Shown piece after piece: positions 19,686 through 27,838 of a stretch of DNA of 64,000 nucleotides; the first letter of the stretch is position 1, and each line of letters opens with the position of its first letter. The notes beneath the pieces were generated by a model. It did not search any database. It saw only the letters and a list, made by a program, of their open reading frames with translations, and was not told the DNA's origin. A program made the translations under genes and the position numbers. Source of the DNA: Caldilineae bacterium. Its GTDB lineage: Bacteria; Chloroflexota; Anaerolineae; DUEN01. The stretch covers positions 1 to 64,000 of the forward strand of contig DUEN01000004.1 in assembly GCA_011176545.1 (NCBI GenBank), in the 5' to 3' direction.

Positions 19686-20726
19686 TCAGCGAGCCAGCAC
19701 ATCTCGCGAGATGCCGCGCAGGGCGGCCTGCATTAACTGCAACGTCCAGTTCAGATCCTGTTTATCGAGCACGGATGCTGGGCCGTGGATGTATCGACAG
19801 GGGACGGCCGCGACGGCGCTGGGCACGCCCTCCCGTGCCAAATGGATGCGCCCCGCATCCGTCCCTCCCACTCCAGGCTGCTTCACCTGATAGGGGATAC
19901 CCTCCGCCTCCGCCGTCCTGATCAGGAACCGCAGGAGCCGTGGATCGACGATGACGGAGCGATCCATCACGGTGAGGGCAGGCCCTTTGCCCAGCTCGGT
20001 CGTCGGGCTCTCGTCCTTCTCCTTGGGCAGATCATCGGCGACGGTGCCCTCCAGCACGAAGGCCACGTCGGGGTTGATGTCATAGGCGGCCACGCGGGCT
20101 CCGCGCGCGCCGATCTCCTCCTGGGTGGCGAAGACGGCGTACAGCTCGACGGGGTAGGGCCCGGCCGCGAGCAACCCGCCGAGGATGGCACATCCGACCC
20201 GATCGTCGAAGGCCTTGCCCTTCACGCGCAGCCCTAAGTCGTCGAAGGCCGTGTCGAACACGGCCCGATCGCCGCGCTTGACCAGCCGCTCGGCCTCCTC
20301 CTGGCTGGAGACGCCGATGTCGATGAACAGGTCGTCCACGCCGAGCACCCGCTTCTTCTCCTCGCCCTTCAGGAGGTGGATCGGCTTGATGCCGATGACC
20401 CCCGGGATGCCCTCCTTACCCACCTTCACTCGCTTGGCGGGGAGGATGCGATCATCGATGCCGCCCACCTTACGGAACCGCAGGTGGCCGTTCTTCTCCG
20501 CGCGGATGACCATGAGGCCGACCTCGTCCATGTGCGCCTCCACCATCACCCGCATGGGGTTCTCCTGGGTGGCGCGGCGCACCGCGATGAGGTTGCCCAA
20601 GGCGTCAACCCGCATCTTGTCCACGTACGGCTTGATGGCCTCCTTCAGGATCGTTCGCACAGCCCCCTCGTCCCCGGAGACGCCGGGAGCCTCAGACAAT
20701 CGGCCGAGCAGTTCGAGAACGTCCAT
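19686..20726 (-). CDS. M42-family aminopeptidase 2
   Basis: A 346-residue M42 peptidase. Motifs are VEAHMDEVG, KAFDDRVGC, TQEEIGARG, VLEGT (Glu where its neighbours have Asp, the usual alternative) and RYIHGP. GAGGGGGA precedes its ATG. It begins 10 bp after the stop of the third M42 gene, so the two are surely co-transcribed. The VLEGT variant and the different active-site surroundings suggest a different residue preference from its two neighbours. Confidence 0.92.
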   Translation of the reverse strand: MDVLELLGRLSEAPGVSGDEGAVRTILKEAIKPYVDKMRVDALGNLIAVRRATQENPMRVMVEAHMDEVGLMVIRAEKNGHLRFRKVGGIDDRILPAKRVKVGKEGIPGVIGIKPIHLLKGEEKKRVLGVDDLFIDIGVSSQEEAERLVKRGDRAVFDTAFDDLGLRVKGKAFDDRVGCAILGGLLAAGPYPVELYAVFATQEEIGARGARVAAYDINPDVAFVLEGTVADDLPKEKDESPTTELGKGPALTVMDRSVIVDPRLLRFLIRTAEAEGIPYQVKQPGVGGTDAGRIHLAREGVPSAVAAVPCRYIHGPASVLDKQDLNWTLQLMQAALRGISRDVLAR

Positions 20727-20736
20727 GCGATCCCCC

Positions 20737-21792
20737 TCATTCCATCTTCAGTGCTTCGAGAAAGGTGTCGTCCAGGCTGGCGATGAAGTGCGCCAGCAGC
20801 CGGCCGGCCCGCCGGATGTCCCGCAGGGACAGCGTCTCCACAGACGTGTGCATGTTACGGAGCGGGATGGAGACCAGCCCGGTCGGGATGCCGGCCCGCG
20901 TGACCTGCATCGCCCAGGCGTCGGTGCCCGAGGCGGCCGGTATGGGATCCACCTGATAGGGGATCTCCTGTGCCTTGGCCGTCTCCTCCAGGCGCTCGAA
21001 GATTGCGGGGTGGATGTTGGGGCCAAGAGCGATCGCCGGCCCCTTGCCTACCTCCATGGTCTCCGCCTCGTTCACGCCAGGCTGGTTGCCGAAGGTCACG
21101 TCCAGGGCGATGCCCACCGTCGGCGTGATGGCGAAGGTGCTGGTCATCGCTCCCTTCAGCCCGACCTCCTCTTGCACGGTGGCCACGGCGTACACGTCCC
21201 AGGCATGCCGCATGCCTTGCAGGTTCTCCAGGCAGGCCAATATGACGGCCACGCACGCGCGATCGTCGAAGGCCTTACCCGCGACAAGCTCGTTTTTCAG
21301 CTCGATGAAGGGACGTCGTATGGTGATTAGGTCACCGGGGCGTACCAGGGACGCGACCTCCTCAGCGGGGAGGCCGACGTCGATCAGGAGATCCTCCAGG
21401 GGGATCACCTTCTCGCGGGTTGCCGGTGGGAGCACATGGGGGGGACGATGGCCGATCACGCCGGGCAGCGGCCGGCGGCCATGGACCACGACCTCCTGCC
21501 CCAGCAACACGCGGTCATCAAAGCCCCCTACCGTGGTGAATCGGATAAACCCCTTCTCCACTCCGGTTACGATCAGCCCGATCTCGTCCATGTGGGCGGC
21601 CAGCATGACGCTGGGGCCTTTCCCTTGAGCGACCTCCCCGCGACGCAGGCCGATCACGTTACCTAACGCGTCAGTGCGCACCTCGTCCGTCAAGGGACGC
21701 ATCTGTTCGGCGATCAACGTGCGCACCTCGTCCTCGTAGCCGGAGACCCCGTGAGCCTCCGAGAGCTGTTGTAACGTCGCTTTCACGTCCAC
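20737..21792 (-). CDS. M42-family aminopeptidase 3
   Basis: A 351-residue M42 peptidase, first of the three to be transcribed. It starts with GTG after GAGGAGG. Motifs are AAHMDEIG, KAFDDRACV (Ala-Cys where the others have Ile/Val-Gly-Cys), VQEEVGLKG, ALDVTFG and RNMHTS. The gap to the upstream glucan phosphorylase gene is 60 bp and contains a GATTGG repeat, so transcription could continue from that gene. Confidence 0.92.
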   Translation of the reverse strand: MDVKATLQQLSEAHGVSGYEDEVRTLIAEQMRPLTDEVRTDALGNVIGLRRGEVAQGKGPSVMLAAHMDEIGLIVTGVEKGFIRFTTVGGFDDRVLLGQEVVVHGRRPLPGVIGHRPPHVLPPATREKVIPLEDLLIDVGLPAEEVASLVRPGDLITIRRPFIELKNELVAGKAFDDRACVAVILACLENLQGMRHAWDVYAVATVQEEVGLKGAMTSTFAITPTVGIALDVTFGNQPGVNEAETMEVGKGPAIALGPNIHPAIFERLEETAKAQEIPYQVDPIPAASGTDAWAMQVTRAGIPTGLVSIPLRNMHTSVETLSLRDIRRAGRLLAHFIASLDDTFLEALKME

Positions 21793-21818
21793 CTGAGATG
21801 CCTCCTCGCGATCTCATT

Positions 21819-21854
21819 AGAGATTGGGGATTGGAGACTGGAAACTGGAGATTC
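21819..21854. repeat. GATTGG-type short tandem repeat
   Basis: Imperfect tandem units of GAGATTGG / GGATTGGA / GACTGGAAACTGGAGATT between the M42 and phosphorylase genes. The same unit recurs at 26985-27021. Confidence 0.6.
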
Positions 21855-24399
21855 ATGCCCAACGCACCAGTCGGACGTCGAATTTATCTGGCAGGGCCTG
21901 ATGCGTCGGCATCACCCGAACGCCATACGCGTAGTTGCCGCTGGTATGCGGGCGTAACAGGGCCCAATAGCGGTAGCGTCCCTCTCCCAGGGCCTCCTCC
22001 ATACTCATCGGCACAGCTTTCAGCTCCTCGAATGTGTCATCGCGCCGCGGCCCGTAGACCAGCTCCACGACGACCTCATCCGGTGAGAGCTCGCCCAGAT
22101 CGACCTCCGCGGTCACCTCGACGGCCTCACCCAGGGTCATCGCATAGTCCTGCGGGCCCTGCGCCGTCACAGAGACTTGCGGCCATAAGGTTGTCACCCG
22201 TTCTCGCCAGGCGGCCAACGCTTTCGCCAGGGCGAACCCGTCATCAGATAGCGCGTGCTCATGTGCTGCCGTGGGCAGGTACATCTCCTGGAGGTATTCT
22301 CGAAGCATGCGTCGCGTGTTGAAGCGTGGGGTCACGGATCGGATCGCCTCCTTCATCCGACGTACCCAGCCGCGCGGCACGCCGGCCTCGTCGCGCTCGT
22401 AGAAGAGCGGAATGACCTCGTGCTCCAGGACCGCGTACAACGCCAGGGCATCCGCCTCGTCCTGCGCCTGCGGATCCGAAAGCTCCCGGGTCTCGCCGAA
22501 GGCCCAGCCATTGGCGCCGTTATACCCCTCGGGCCACCAGCCGTCCAGCGTGGAGCAGTTGAGGAGGCCGTTGATGGCTGCCTTCTGCCCGCTAGTGCCG
22601 CTGGCTTCGTTGGGACGACGTGGGGTATTGAGCCATAGGTCCACGCCTTGAACCAGATGTCGGGCGATGTTCAGGTCGTAATCCTCCACGAAGATGATCC
22701 GGCCCAGGAAGTCCGCCTGCTGCGAGAGCTGATGGATCTGCTGGATGAGCTTCTTGCCTGGGTCGTCGGCCGGATGCGCCTTGCCCGCGAAGATGATCTG
22801 GACGGGCCGATTCGGGTTGTTGAGCAGACCGCGCAGCCGATCCAGGTCCCAGAAGATGAGCGTCGCCCGTTTGTAGGTGGCGAAGCGTCGGGCGAAGCCG
22901 ATCGTCAGAGCGTTGGGGTCGAGCAGTTCAGCGGCGGCGGCCACCTGGCTCATCGAGCTGCCATGACGCAGGCGCTGGCGCCGGACCCGGTCGCGGATGA
23001 AGTCGATCATCTCGTGCTTGAGCCGGACGTGCGTCATCCATAGCTCTTCGTCCGGGATCTCCAGGATCGCCTTCCATGTCTCGGGATCCTCCAGCCGGTC
23101 GCGCCAGTCGGGAGGCAGATATCGGTCGTACAAGGCGGCCATCTCCGGCGCCAACCACGACTCCACGTGAATGCCATTGGTGATAGCCCCGATGGGGACC
23201 TCTTCCACCGGCGTCCCCGGCCATAAGGACTGCCACATCCGCCGGGAGACCGCGCCATGTAGCTGGCTGACGCCGTTGCGTCGGCCCGACATGCGCAGGG
23301 CCAACACCGTCATGCTGAACTGCGGCCCCCAGGGATAATCATACCGCCCCAGGTTCAGGAAGGTCTCCCGGTCGATGCCGAGCTGCGGCCAGAAGTGGCC
23401 GAAGTATCGGTCCATCAGATCGAACCCGAACGCGTCGTGTCCCGCGGGGACGGGCGTATGCGTGGTGAAGACCGTGCTCGCCTTCACGGCCTCGCAGGCC
23501 GCGGCGAACGGCACCCCCTGAGCGATCAACTCGCGCACGCGCTCCAACACGAGGAAGGCGCTATGTCCCTCATTCATGTGCCATACCGTGGGGTGAAGCC
23601 CGAGGGCGCGCAGGGCGCGCACGCCACCGATGCCCAGCATGACCTCCTGGGAGATGCGCATCTCCTTGTCGCCGGCGTAGAGGCGGGCGAAGAGCTCCCG
23701 ATCGGCGGGGGCGTTCTGAGCGACGTCCGTGTCCAGCAGATAGAGCGAGACCCGCCCTACCTGGAAATGCCACACACGAGCGTAGATCGTACGCCCCGGG
23801 AGCTCGACGGAGATCATGATCTGTTGCCCGTTGGCGTCCAGGGCCGGGCGTGCAGGCACCTCCGAGAAGTTGATCTTCTCATAGCGAGCCTGCTGCCATC
23901 CCGAGGCGTCGATGAGCTGGCGGAAGTACCCCTGAGGATAAAGGAATCCCACCCCCACTAGGGGGATGCCCAGATCGCTGGCCGTCTTGCAGTGATCTCC
24001 AGAGAGGACACCCAGGCCGCCGGAGTAGATCGGCAGGGCCTCGTGCAGGCCGAACTCGGCGGAGAAGTAGGCGATGAGCTCGTCCTGAGAGTCTGGATGT
24101 TGCTGGGAGAACCAGGTTGAGGAGGGATGCATATACGCGTCGAGGTCGCCCATGACCTTATCATATAGGGCCAGGTAGTCGGGATCCGCGGCGGCCCAAT
24201 TCAGACGGTCCTGCATGACCTCGCGCAGCAGCTTGACAGGGTTGTGATCCACCTGCTCCCAAAGCTCGGGATCCAGGAGGCGATAAAGCGCCTGCGCCTT
24301 CGGGTGCCAGATCCACCAGAGGTTATACGCCAGCTCATTGAGCCGGCCGATCCGTTCCGGTACAGCGGGGAAAACCGAGATGCGTCCTAATAACTTCAA
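21853..24399 (-). CDS. glgP: Alpha-glucan (glycogen) phosphorylase, GT35
   Basis: An 848-residue phosphorylase of the shorter bacterial/archaeal type with an N-terminal DUF3417-like region (ISVFPAVPERIGRLNELAYN). It releases glucose-1-phosphate from alpha-1,4-glucans using phosphate and PLP. The PLP-binding Lys is in EASGTSGQKAAINGLLN, and GFARRFATYKRATLI and FAGKAHPADDPGKKLIQQIH are characteristic. The ATG at 24399 is preceded by GGAGGATCACGA. Upstream lies a repeat-filled gap; downstream are the M42 genes. Confidence 0.95.
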   Translation of the reverse strand: MKLLGRISVFPAVPERIGRLNELAYNLWWIWHPKAQALYRLLDPELWEQVDHNPVKLLREVMQDRLNWAAADPDYLALYDKVMGDLDAYMHPSSTWFSQQHPDSQDELIAYFSAEFGLHEALPIYSGGLGVLSGDHCKTASDLGIPLVGVGFLYPQGYFRQLIDASGWQQARYEKINFSEVPARPALDANGQQIMISVELPGRTIYARVWHFQVGRVSLYLLDTDVAQNAPADRELFARLYAGDKEMRISQEVMLGIGGVRALRALGLHPTVWHMNEGHSAFLVLERVRELIAQGVPFAAACEAVKASTVFTTHTPVPAGHDAFGFDLMDRYFGHFWPQLGIDRETFLNLGRYDYPWGPQFSMTVLALRMSGRRNGVSQLHGAVSRRMWQSLWPGTPVEEVPIGAITNGIHVESWLAPEMAALYDRYLPPDWRDRLEDPETWKAILEIPDEELWMTHVRLKHEMIDFIRDRVRRQRLRHGSSMSQVAAAAELLDPNALTIGFARRFATYKRATLIFWDLDRLRGLLNNPNRPVQIIFAGKAHPADDPGKKLIQQIHQLSQQADFLGRIIFVEDYDLNIARHLVQGVDLWLNTPRRPNEASGTSGQKAAINGLLNCSTLDGWWPEGYNGANGWAFGETRELSDPQAQDEADALALYAVLEHEVIPLFYERDEAGVPRGWVRRMKEAIRSVTPRFNTRRMLREYLQEMYLPTAAHEHALSDDGFALAKALAAWRERVTTLWPQVSVTAQGPQDYAMTLGEAVEVTAEVDLGELSPDEVVVELVYGPRRDDTFEELKAVPMSMEEALGEGRYRYWALLRPHTSGNYAYGVRVMPTHQALPDKFDVRLVRWA

Positions 24400-24434
24400 G
24401 TTCGTGATCCTCCATAGCCGCGCGGGCGGGAAGT

Positions 24435-24557
24435 AAAAGCGCGTCTGAGAATTCCTTTGTCGAGACGGCGGCGGTTAAACACGCGCCGCCTGGATGGCGC
24501 CGGAGCCAGGCACCGAGCTTTTAGCCGGTGCCTGGCTATAATTCAGACGCGCTCTAA
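24435..24557. repeat. MITE-like inverted-repeat element, copy 2
   Basis: The ends read AAAAGCGCGTCTGAGAATT and AATTCAGACGCGCTCTAAA, good inverted repeats. Inside are GGCGGCGG...CGCCGCC and a perfect 10-bp hairpin GCCAGGCACC/GGTGCCTGGC. Compared with the copy at 114-237, the hairpin loop (GAGCTTTTAGCC) is the reverse complement of the other copy's loop, as if the hairpin had flipped. Confidence 0.72.
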
Positions 24558-24723
24558 AGCCCACGCGCGCGAGATGGGATACCCTGGAATAACGCGCGCT
24601 GGACGGCGCATGCTCGCACCCTGCGCCGTCCAGTCACAGGAGAGTATACCCCCAGAGGGGAGTTCGGTCAATTCATTAACAGAACGGTGATCCCCCATTA
24701 GCCGACTTAATCTCACTCTTTCC

Positions 24724-24795
24724 TACCGCAGAGGCCTCGAGAGCGCAGAGGTTTAAATTTCCCCCGTCTCCGCGCTCTCTGCGTCTCCGCGGTGA
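24724..24795. repeat. Inverted ACCGCAGAGG-type repeat pair
   Basis: TACCGCAGAGGCCTCGAGAG at one end faces CTCTGCGTCTCCGCGGTGA at the other, an imperfect inverted repeat around TTTAAATTTCCCCC. With copy 2 of the MITE-like element it fills most of the 439-bp gap between the glucan phosphorylase and methyltransferase genes; no gene is visible there. Confidence 0.55.
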
Positions 24796-24838
24796 GAAGT
24801 GGGCAATCACCGCATTAACACAAGAGTGATCGCTGGGG

Positions 24839-25420
24839 CTAACCTACTTTGAGGGTGATCTCCAGGCCGCTGCCGATGGGCACCGTGATGGTCTCCAGCG
24901 CGGGATCCTCCCTCACCCTCTTCACATAAGAGGCCACAGCTTCGGCGTGGGAGAGGATGTTGTCAGCGACCACGACGCTACCAGGCAGGAGCTTGGGGAG
25001 GACCAGATCCAGAAACAGGGGATACCTGGGTTTGTCGGCGTCGATGAAGACGAAGTCGAAGGGGCCGCTGAGTTGTGGGATAGTCTCCTCCGCGTCTCCC
25101 ACGACGATCTCCACGATATCGGCGAGGCCGGCGCGCTCCAGCGTCTCACGAGCGGCTGCCGCCCGCTCCGCGGAGATCTCACAGGTGATGACGCGGCCCC
25201 CATTAGGCCGCGTAGCATCGGCCAGCCAGAGCGTGGAATATCCGAAGGACGTGCCGATCTCCAGCAGCCGGGTCGCCCGGATAGCCTGGATCAGCACGTG
25301 GAGGAAACGGGCGGCATCCGGATGGAGCGCCCACATCCGTGGCTCCGTTATCTCACCCGCTCGCTCGCGACGGGCGCGAGCTTCCAATTCCGCGATCACT
25401 TCAGCGATTCTGGGCTCCAT
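24839..25420 (-). CDS. Class I SAM-dependent O-methyltransferase
   Basis: A 193-residue enzyme of the catechol/caffeoyl-CoA O-methyltransferase type (Methyltransf_3). Motif I region is LLEIGTSFGYSTLWLADA. The metal and substrate Asp region is FDFVFIDADKPRYPLF followed by VVADNIL, as in metal-dependent O-methyltransferases. AGGAG precedes the ATG. It is the last gene on the strand of the PspA/VWA operon, 36 bp from the small membrane protein gene. Substrate unknown. Confidence 0.88.
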   Translation of the reverse strand: MEPRIAEVIAELEARARRERAGEITEPRMWALHPDAARFLHVLIQAIRATRLLEIGTSFGYSTLWLADATRPNGGRVITCEISAERAAAARETLERAGLADIVEIVVGDAEETIPQLSGPFDFVFIDADKPRYPLFLDLVLPKLLPGSVVVADNILSHAEAVASYVKRVREDPALETITVPIGSGLEITLKVG

Positions 25421-25456
25421 GATTCGCCTTCACTCCTTCTCTCAGGATATAACGAC

Positions 25457-25846
25457 TCATTCTCCTTCGCGTGATCGGAAGGCGGTCGCGGTCTGTGGCT
25501 GTATCAGATACCAGATCATGAGGGCTCCGATCACCGTGCCAAGGGGGAAATTGAAGAGGCGTAGGATGGATAGCCCGATGGCGCCAATGCGTGCCCATTC
25601 GACCATGCGCCATAGCCCCCAGCCGATGACCAGATCCGCCACAGCCAGGGCGAAGAGCAACGCCGCCCCCAATATCATGATTACGCCAACGATGGGCACG
25701 GCGACACGAGCGTCCGGATCGCCGCTCGCGGCCACTCCCACGATCAAGGGGATCGTTAACATCACACACGATCCCAACAAAGTGAGCGCTCCCACGACGA
25801 AATGGTAGAGCGCGATCACCAGCACGCCATCGGGCCGTCTTCTCAT
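25457..25846 (-). CDS. Small multi-pass membrane protein
   Basis: A 129-residue hydrophobic protein with about three or four membrane helices (about 8-35, 47-75, 85-115) and a short charged C-terminus. I do not recognise the family with confidence. It starts 16 bp after the stop of the binding lipoprotein gene, so it is likely part of that operon. Confidence 0.65.
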   Translation of the reverse strand: MRRRPDGVLVIALYHFVVGALTLLGSCVMLTIPLIVGVAASGDPDARVAVPIVGVIMILGAALLFALAVADLVIGWGLWRMVEWARIGAIGLSILRLFNFPLGTVIGALMIWYLIQPQTATAFRSREGE

Positions 25847-25862
25847 GATGAGCCTCCCTTGC

Positions 25863-26984
25863 TCACTGTACCTGAACGAACGTATCGTCCTGCACCTGGA
25901 AGATGAACACCCTGGGATCTCGCAGGTCGCCGTTTTCGTTATAACTGACGGGGCCGATCACGGTGTCGATCCGCGCCTCCCGCAGGGCCTGGGCGACCTT
26001 CAGGCCTTCGATGTCATCCGCCCGCCGCGCGCCCTCCGCCAGCACGGTCATGGCCACATAGCCGTTGATGGAGTATGTGTCCGGGTTCCGATATTCCACC
26101 GCCTGATAGGCCTTGATCCAATCCTCATCCACCGCCAGGGCCGGGCTGGGTGCAAACGCGCTTACATACATCCCCTCCGCGGTCCCGTCGGATTCGTCGA
26201 TGGTGGCCGACAGGAAGGCGCCATCGCTGGCCAGCATGGGCACGGTAATCCCCGCGCGCACCAGGGCCGCCCGCAGGTAGGGCGCCTCGATCTCATAGCC
26301 GGCGTAGAAGATCGCGTCAGGCTTCGCCTCCTGGATGCGCCTCACCTCATCCGCGTATTCGGATTGCCCCTCGGCGACCTGAAGCGTGAGCACAACCTCG
26401 GCCCCCAGGCGCTCAAGCTCGCTGATGATCAGATCACGCAGTCCGACGCCATACTCGGTGTCATTATGCACCACGGCCACGCGTCGCGCGCCCAAGGTCT
26501 CCACGAGGAAGGCTGCATCGATTCGGGCCTGCACGGCGTCGTTGGCGTTCACCCGGAAGAAATTACGATACCCGCGCTGCGTGAGCGAGAGCTCTGAGGC
26601 GGTCGGCGTGATGACCACGATGGGGAGGTCCTTATAGATCTCCATCGCCGCCAGTGTCTGGCCGCTGTTGTAATGCCCGATGACGCCGAGCACGCGCTCC
26701 CCGCGCTGCACGGCCTCACGCACCTGTTCGGCTACCACCACGGCGACCTCGGAGTCGGACTCGTCATCCAGGGCGATCACCTTGATCTGATACCCTAACA
26801 GCCCTCCTGATCGGTTGATCTCCTCGGCCGCGAGCCGTACCCCGCCCACTACCGTCTGCCCCCCGTTGGCCTGGAAGCCGGAAAGGGGCGCGGCCACATA
26901 AACGATGACCTCCCCCTTCGGGCCAGGCGCGCATCCGGATACCAACAAGCCGAGCAGCCCTAACCACAGCACGACCCATCGCAT
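25863..26984 (-). CDS. Leu/Ile/Val-type solute-binding lipoprotein
   Basis: A 373-residue periplasmic-binding-protein-fold lipoprotein (MRWVVLWLGLLGLLVSGC, lipobox Cys). The body (VYVAAPLSGFQANGGQTVVGGVRLAAEEIN, VIGHYNSGQTLAAMEIYKD split over the usual spacing) is that of branched-chain amino-acid or receptor-type binding proteins. An ATG at 27026 overlaps the previous stop (ATGA), but the 14 extra codons are made of a GATTGG-type repeat, and AGGAGGGGG lies 9 nt before the ATG at 26984, so I prefer the latter. No permease or ATPase gene is nearby, so sensing rather than transport is possible. Confidence 0.82.
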   Translation of the reverse strand: MRWVVLWLGLLGLLVSGCAPGPKGEVIVYVAAPLSGFQANGGQTVVGGVRLAAEEINRSGGLLGYQIKVIALDDESDSEVAVVVAEQVREAVQRGERVLGVIGHYNSGQTLAAMEIYKDLPIVVITPTASELSLTQRGYRNFFRVNANDAVQARIDAAFLVETLGARRVAVVHNDTEYGVGLRDLIISELERLGAEVVLTLQVAEGQSEYADEVRRIQEAKPDAIFYAGYEIEAPYLRAALVRAGITVPMLASDGAFLSATIDESDGTAEGMYVSAFAPSPALAVDEDWIKAYQAVEYRNPDTYSINGYVAMTVLAEGARRADDIEGLKVAQALREARIDTVIGPVSYNENGDLRDPRVFIFQVQDDTFVQVQ

Positions 26985-27021
26985 CCCCAATCTCCCCCTC
27001 CTAATCTCCAATCTCCCCTTC
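26985..27021. repeat. GATTGG-type repeat at a gene start
   Basis: On the minus strand, GGGGAGATTGGAGATTAGG then GGGGGAGATTGGGG. It matches the repeat at 21819-21854. It extends the open frame of the binding lipoprotein upstream and also supplies its likely ribosome-binding site. Confidence 0.55.
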
Positions 27022-27022
27022 T

Positions 27023-27838
27023 TCATGGCGCCTCATATACCTCTTCAATCGCCTGCACGATGTCCTGCAACGCGGCGATCTGGTCCGCGATATCCTGCCG
27101 CAGCCGGCGCGCCCGATCGCTGTCCACGTCTCGTGCGCCGATCAACTGGATCTGAGAGTAGATCGTCCCCAACGCCGAGATGGTGGACTCGAGCTGATAG
27201 CGCGCCCGATCCATCGTATTATCCAACGCCTCCAGGCTGCGCCATTGGGCCTCCCGGCTGGCCAGCGCGGCCTCCAACTGAGTCCTCACATCGGGATCGT
27301 CCTCCCTGCGTAGCTGGGCACGCAGCCGGCGGATGTCCTCCGGCACCTTCTCTCGATCGCGGCGGATGATCGGGTCAGACTGGTACGCATCCAGCTTCTG
27401 AGCCAGCCGATAGAGGTTCTCCAGCCAATCCTCCAACTGCCGGATGGTATCCAGTAAATGATCCCGCAACACGCCGGCGCGCTGCTGCCGCACCAGCCGC
27501 TCCATGCGTTCGTGATAGCCCAAAGCCTGCTCGACCTGGGCGCGCAGCGACGGGTTGCGGATCCGCCGCGGGTTAAATCGCTGGCGGAACAGATCCGCCA
27601 CCACGCGGGCATTGACCTCCGGATCGGTCAGGCTCGTGTAGAAGATGAGGACCTCGGCGACGAGAGCCATCGCCCCCCATCCCCAGATCGGCCAGCCCGG
27701 GAACGGCTGAGGCAGAAAGGCCGTGAGCAGGATGGCGCCAGCGATGATCACCGCGCTCTCCCATCGGAAGAGCGCGTATTGTATCATTGCTTGACGCGCT
27801 TGTCGTTCGATCTGATCGCGTAACCGTTCGCGGCTCAT
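27023..27838 (-). CDS. Membrane protein with long coiled-coil domain
   Basis: A 271-residue protein. An N-terminal amphipathic segment is followed by two membrane helices (about 29-47 and 52-70), then about 190 residues rich in Arg/Glu/Gln/Leu predicted to form coiled coils, facing the cytoplasm if the short N-terminus is inside. No known family was recognised. Its start codon abuts the stop of the VWA gene (base 27838 is shared), indicating tight coupling. The helical tail could pair with PspA, also helical, at the membrane; this is inference. Confidence 0.7.
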   Translation of the reverse strand: MSRERLRDQIERQARQAMIQYALFRWESAVIIAGAILLTAFLPQPFPGWPIWGWGAMALVAEVLIFYTSLTDPEVNARVVADLFRQRFNPRRIRNPSLRAQVEQALGYHERMERLVRQQRAGVLRDHLLDTIRQLEDWLENLYRLAQKLDAYQSDPIIRRDREKVPEDIRRLRAQLRREDDPDVRTQLEAALASREAQWRSLEALDNTMDRARYQLESTISALGTIYSQIQLIGARDVDSDRARRLRQDIADQIAALQDIVQAIEEVYEAP

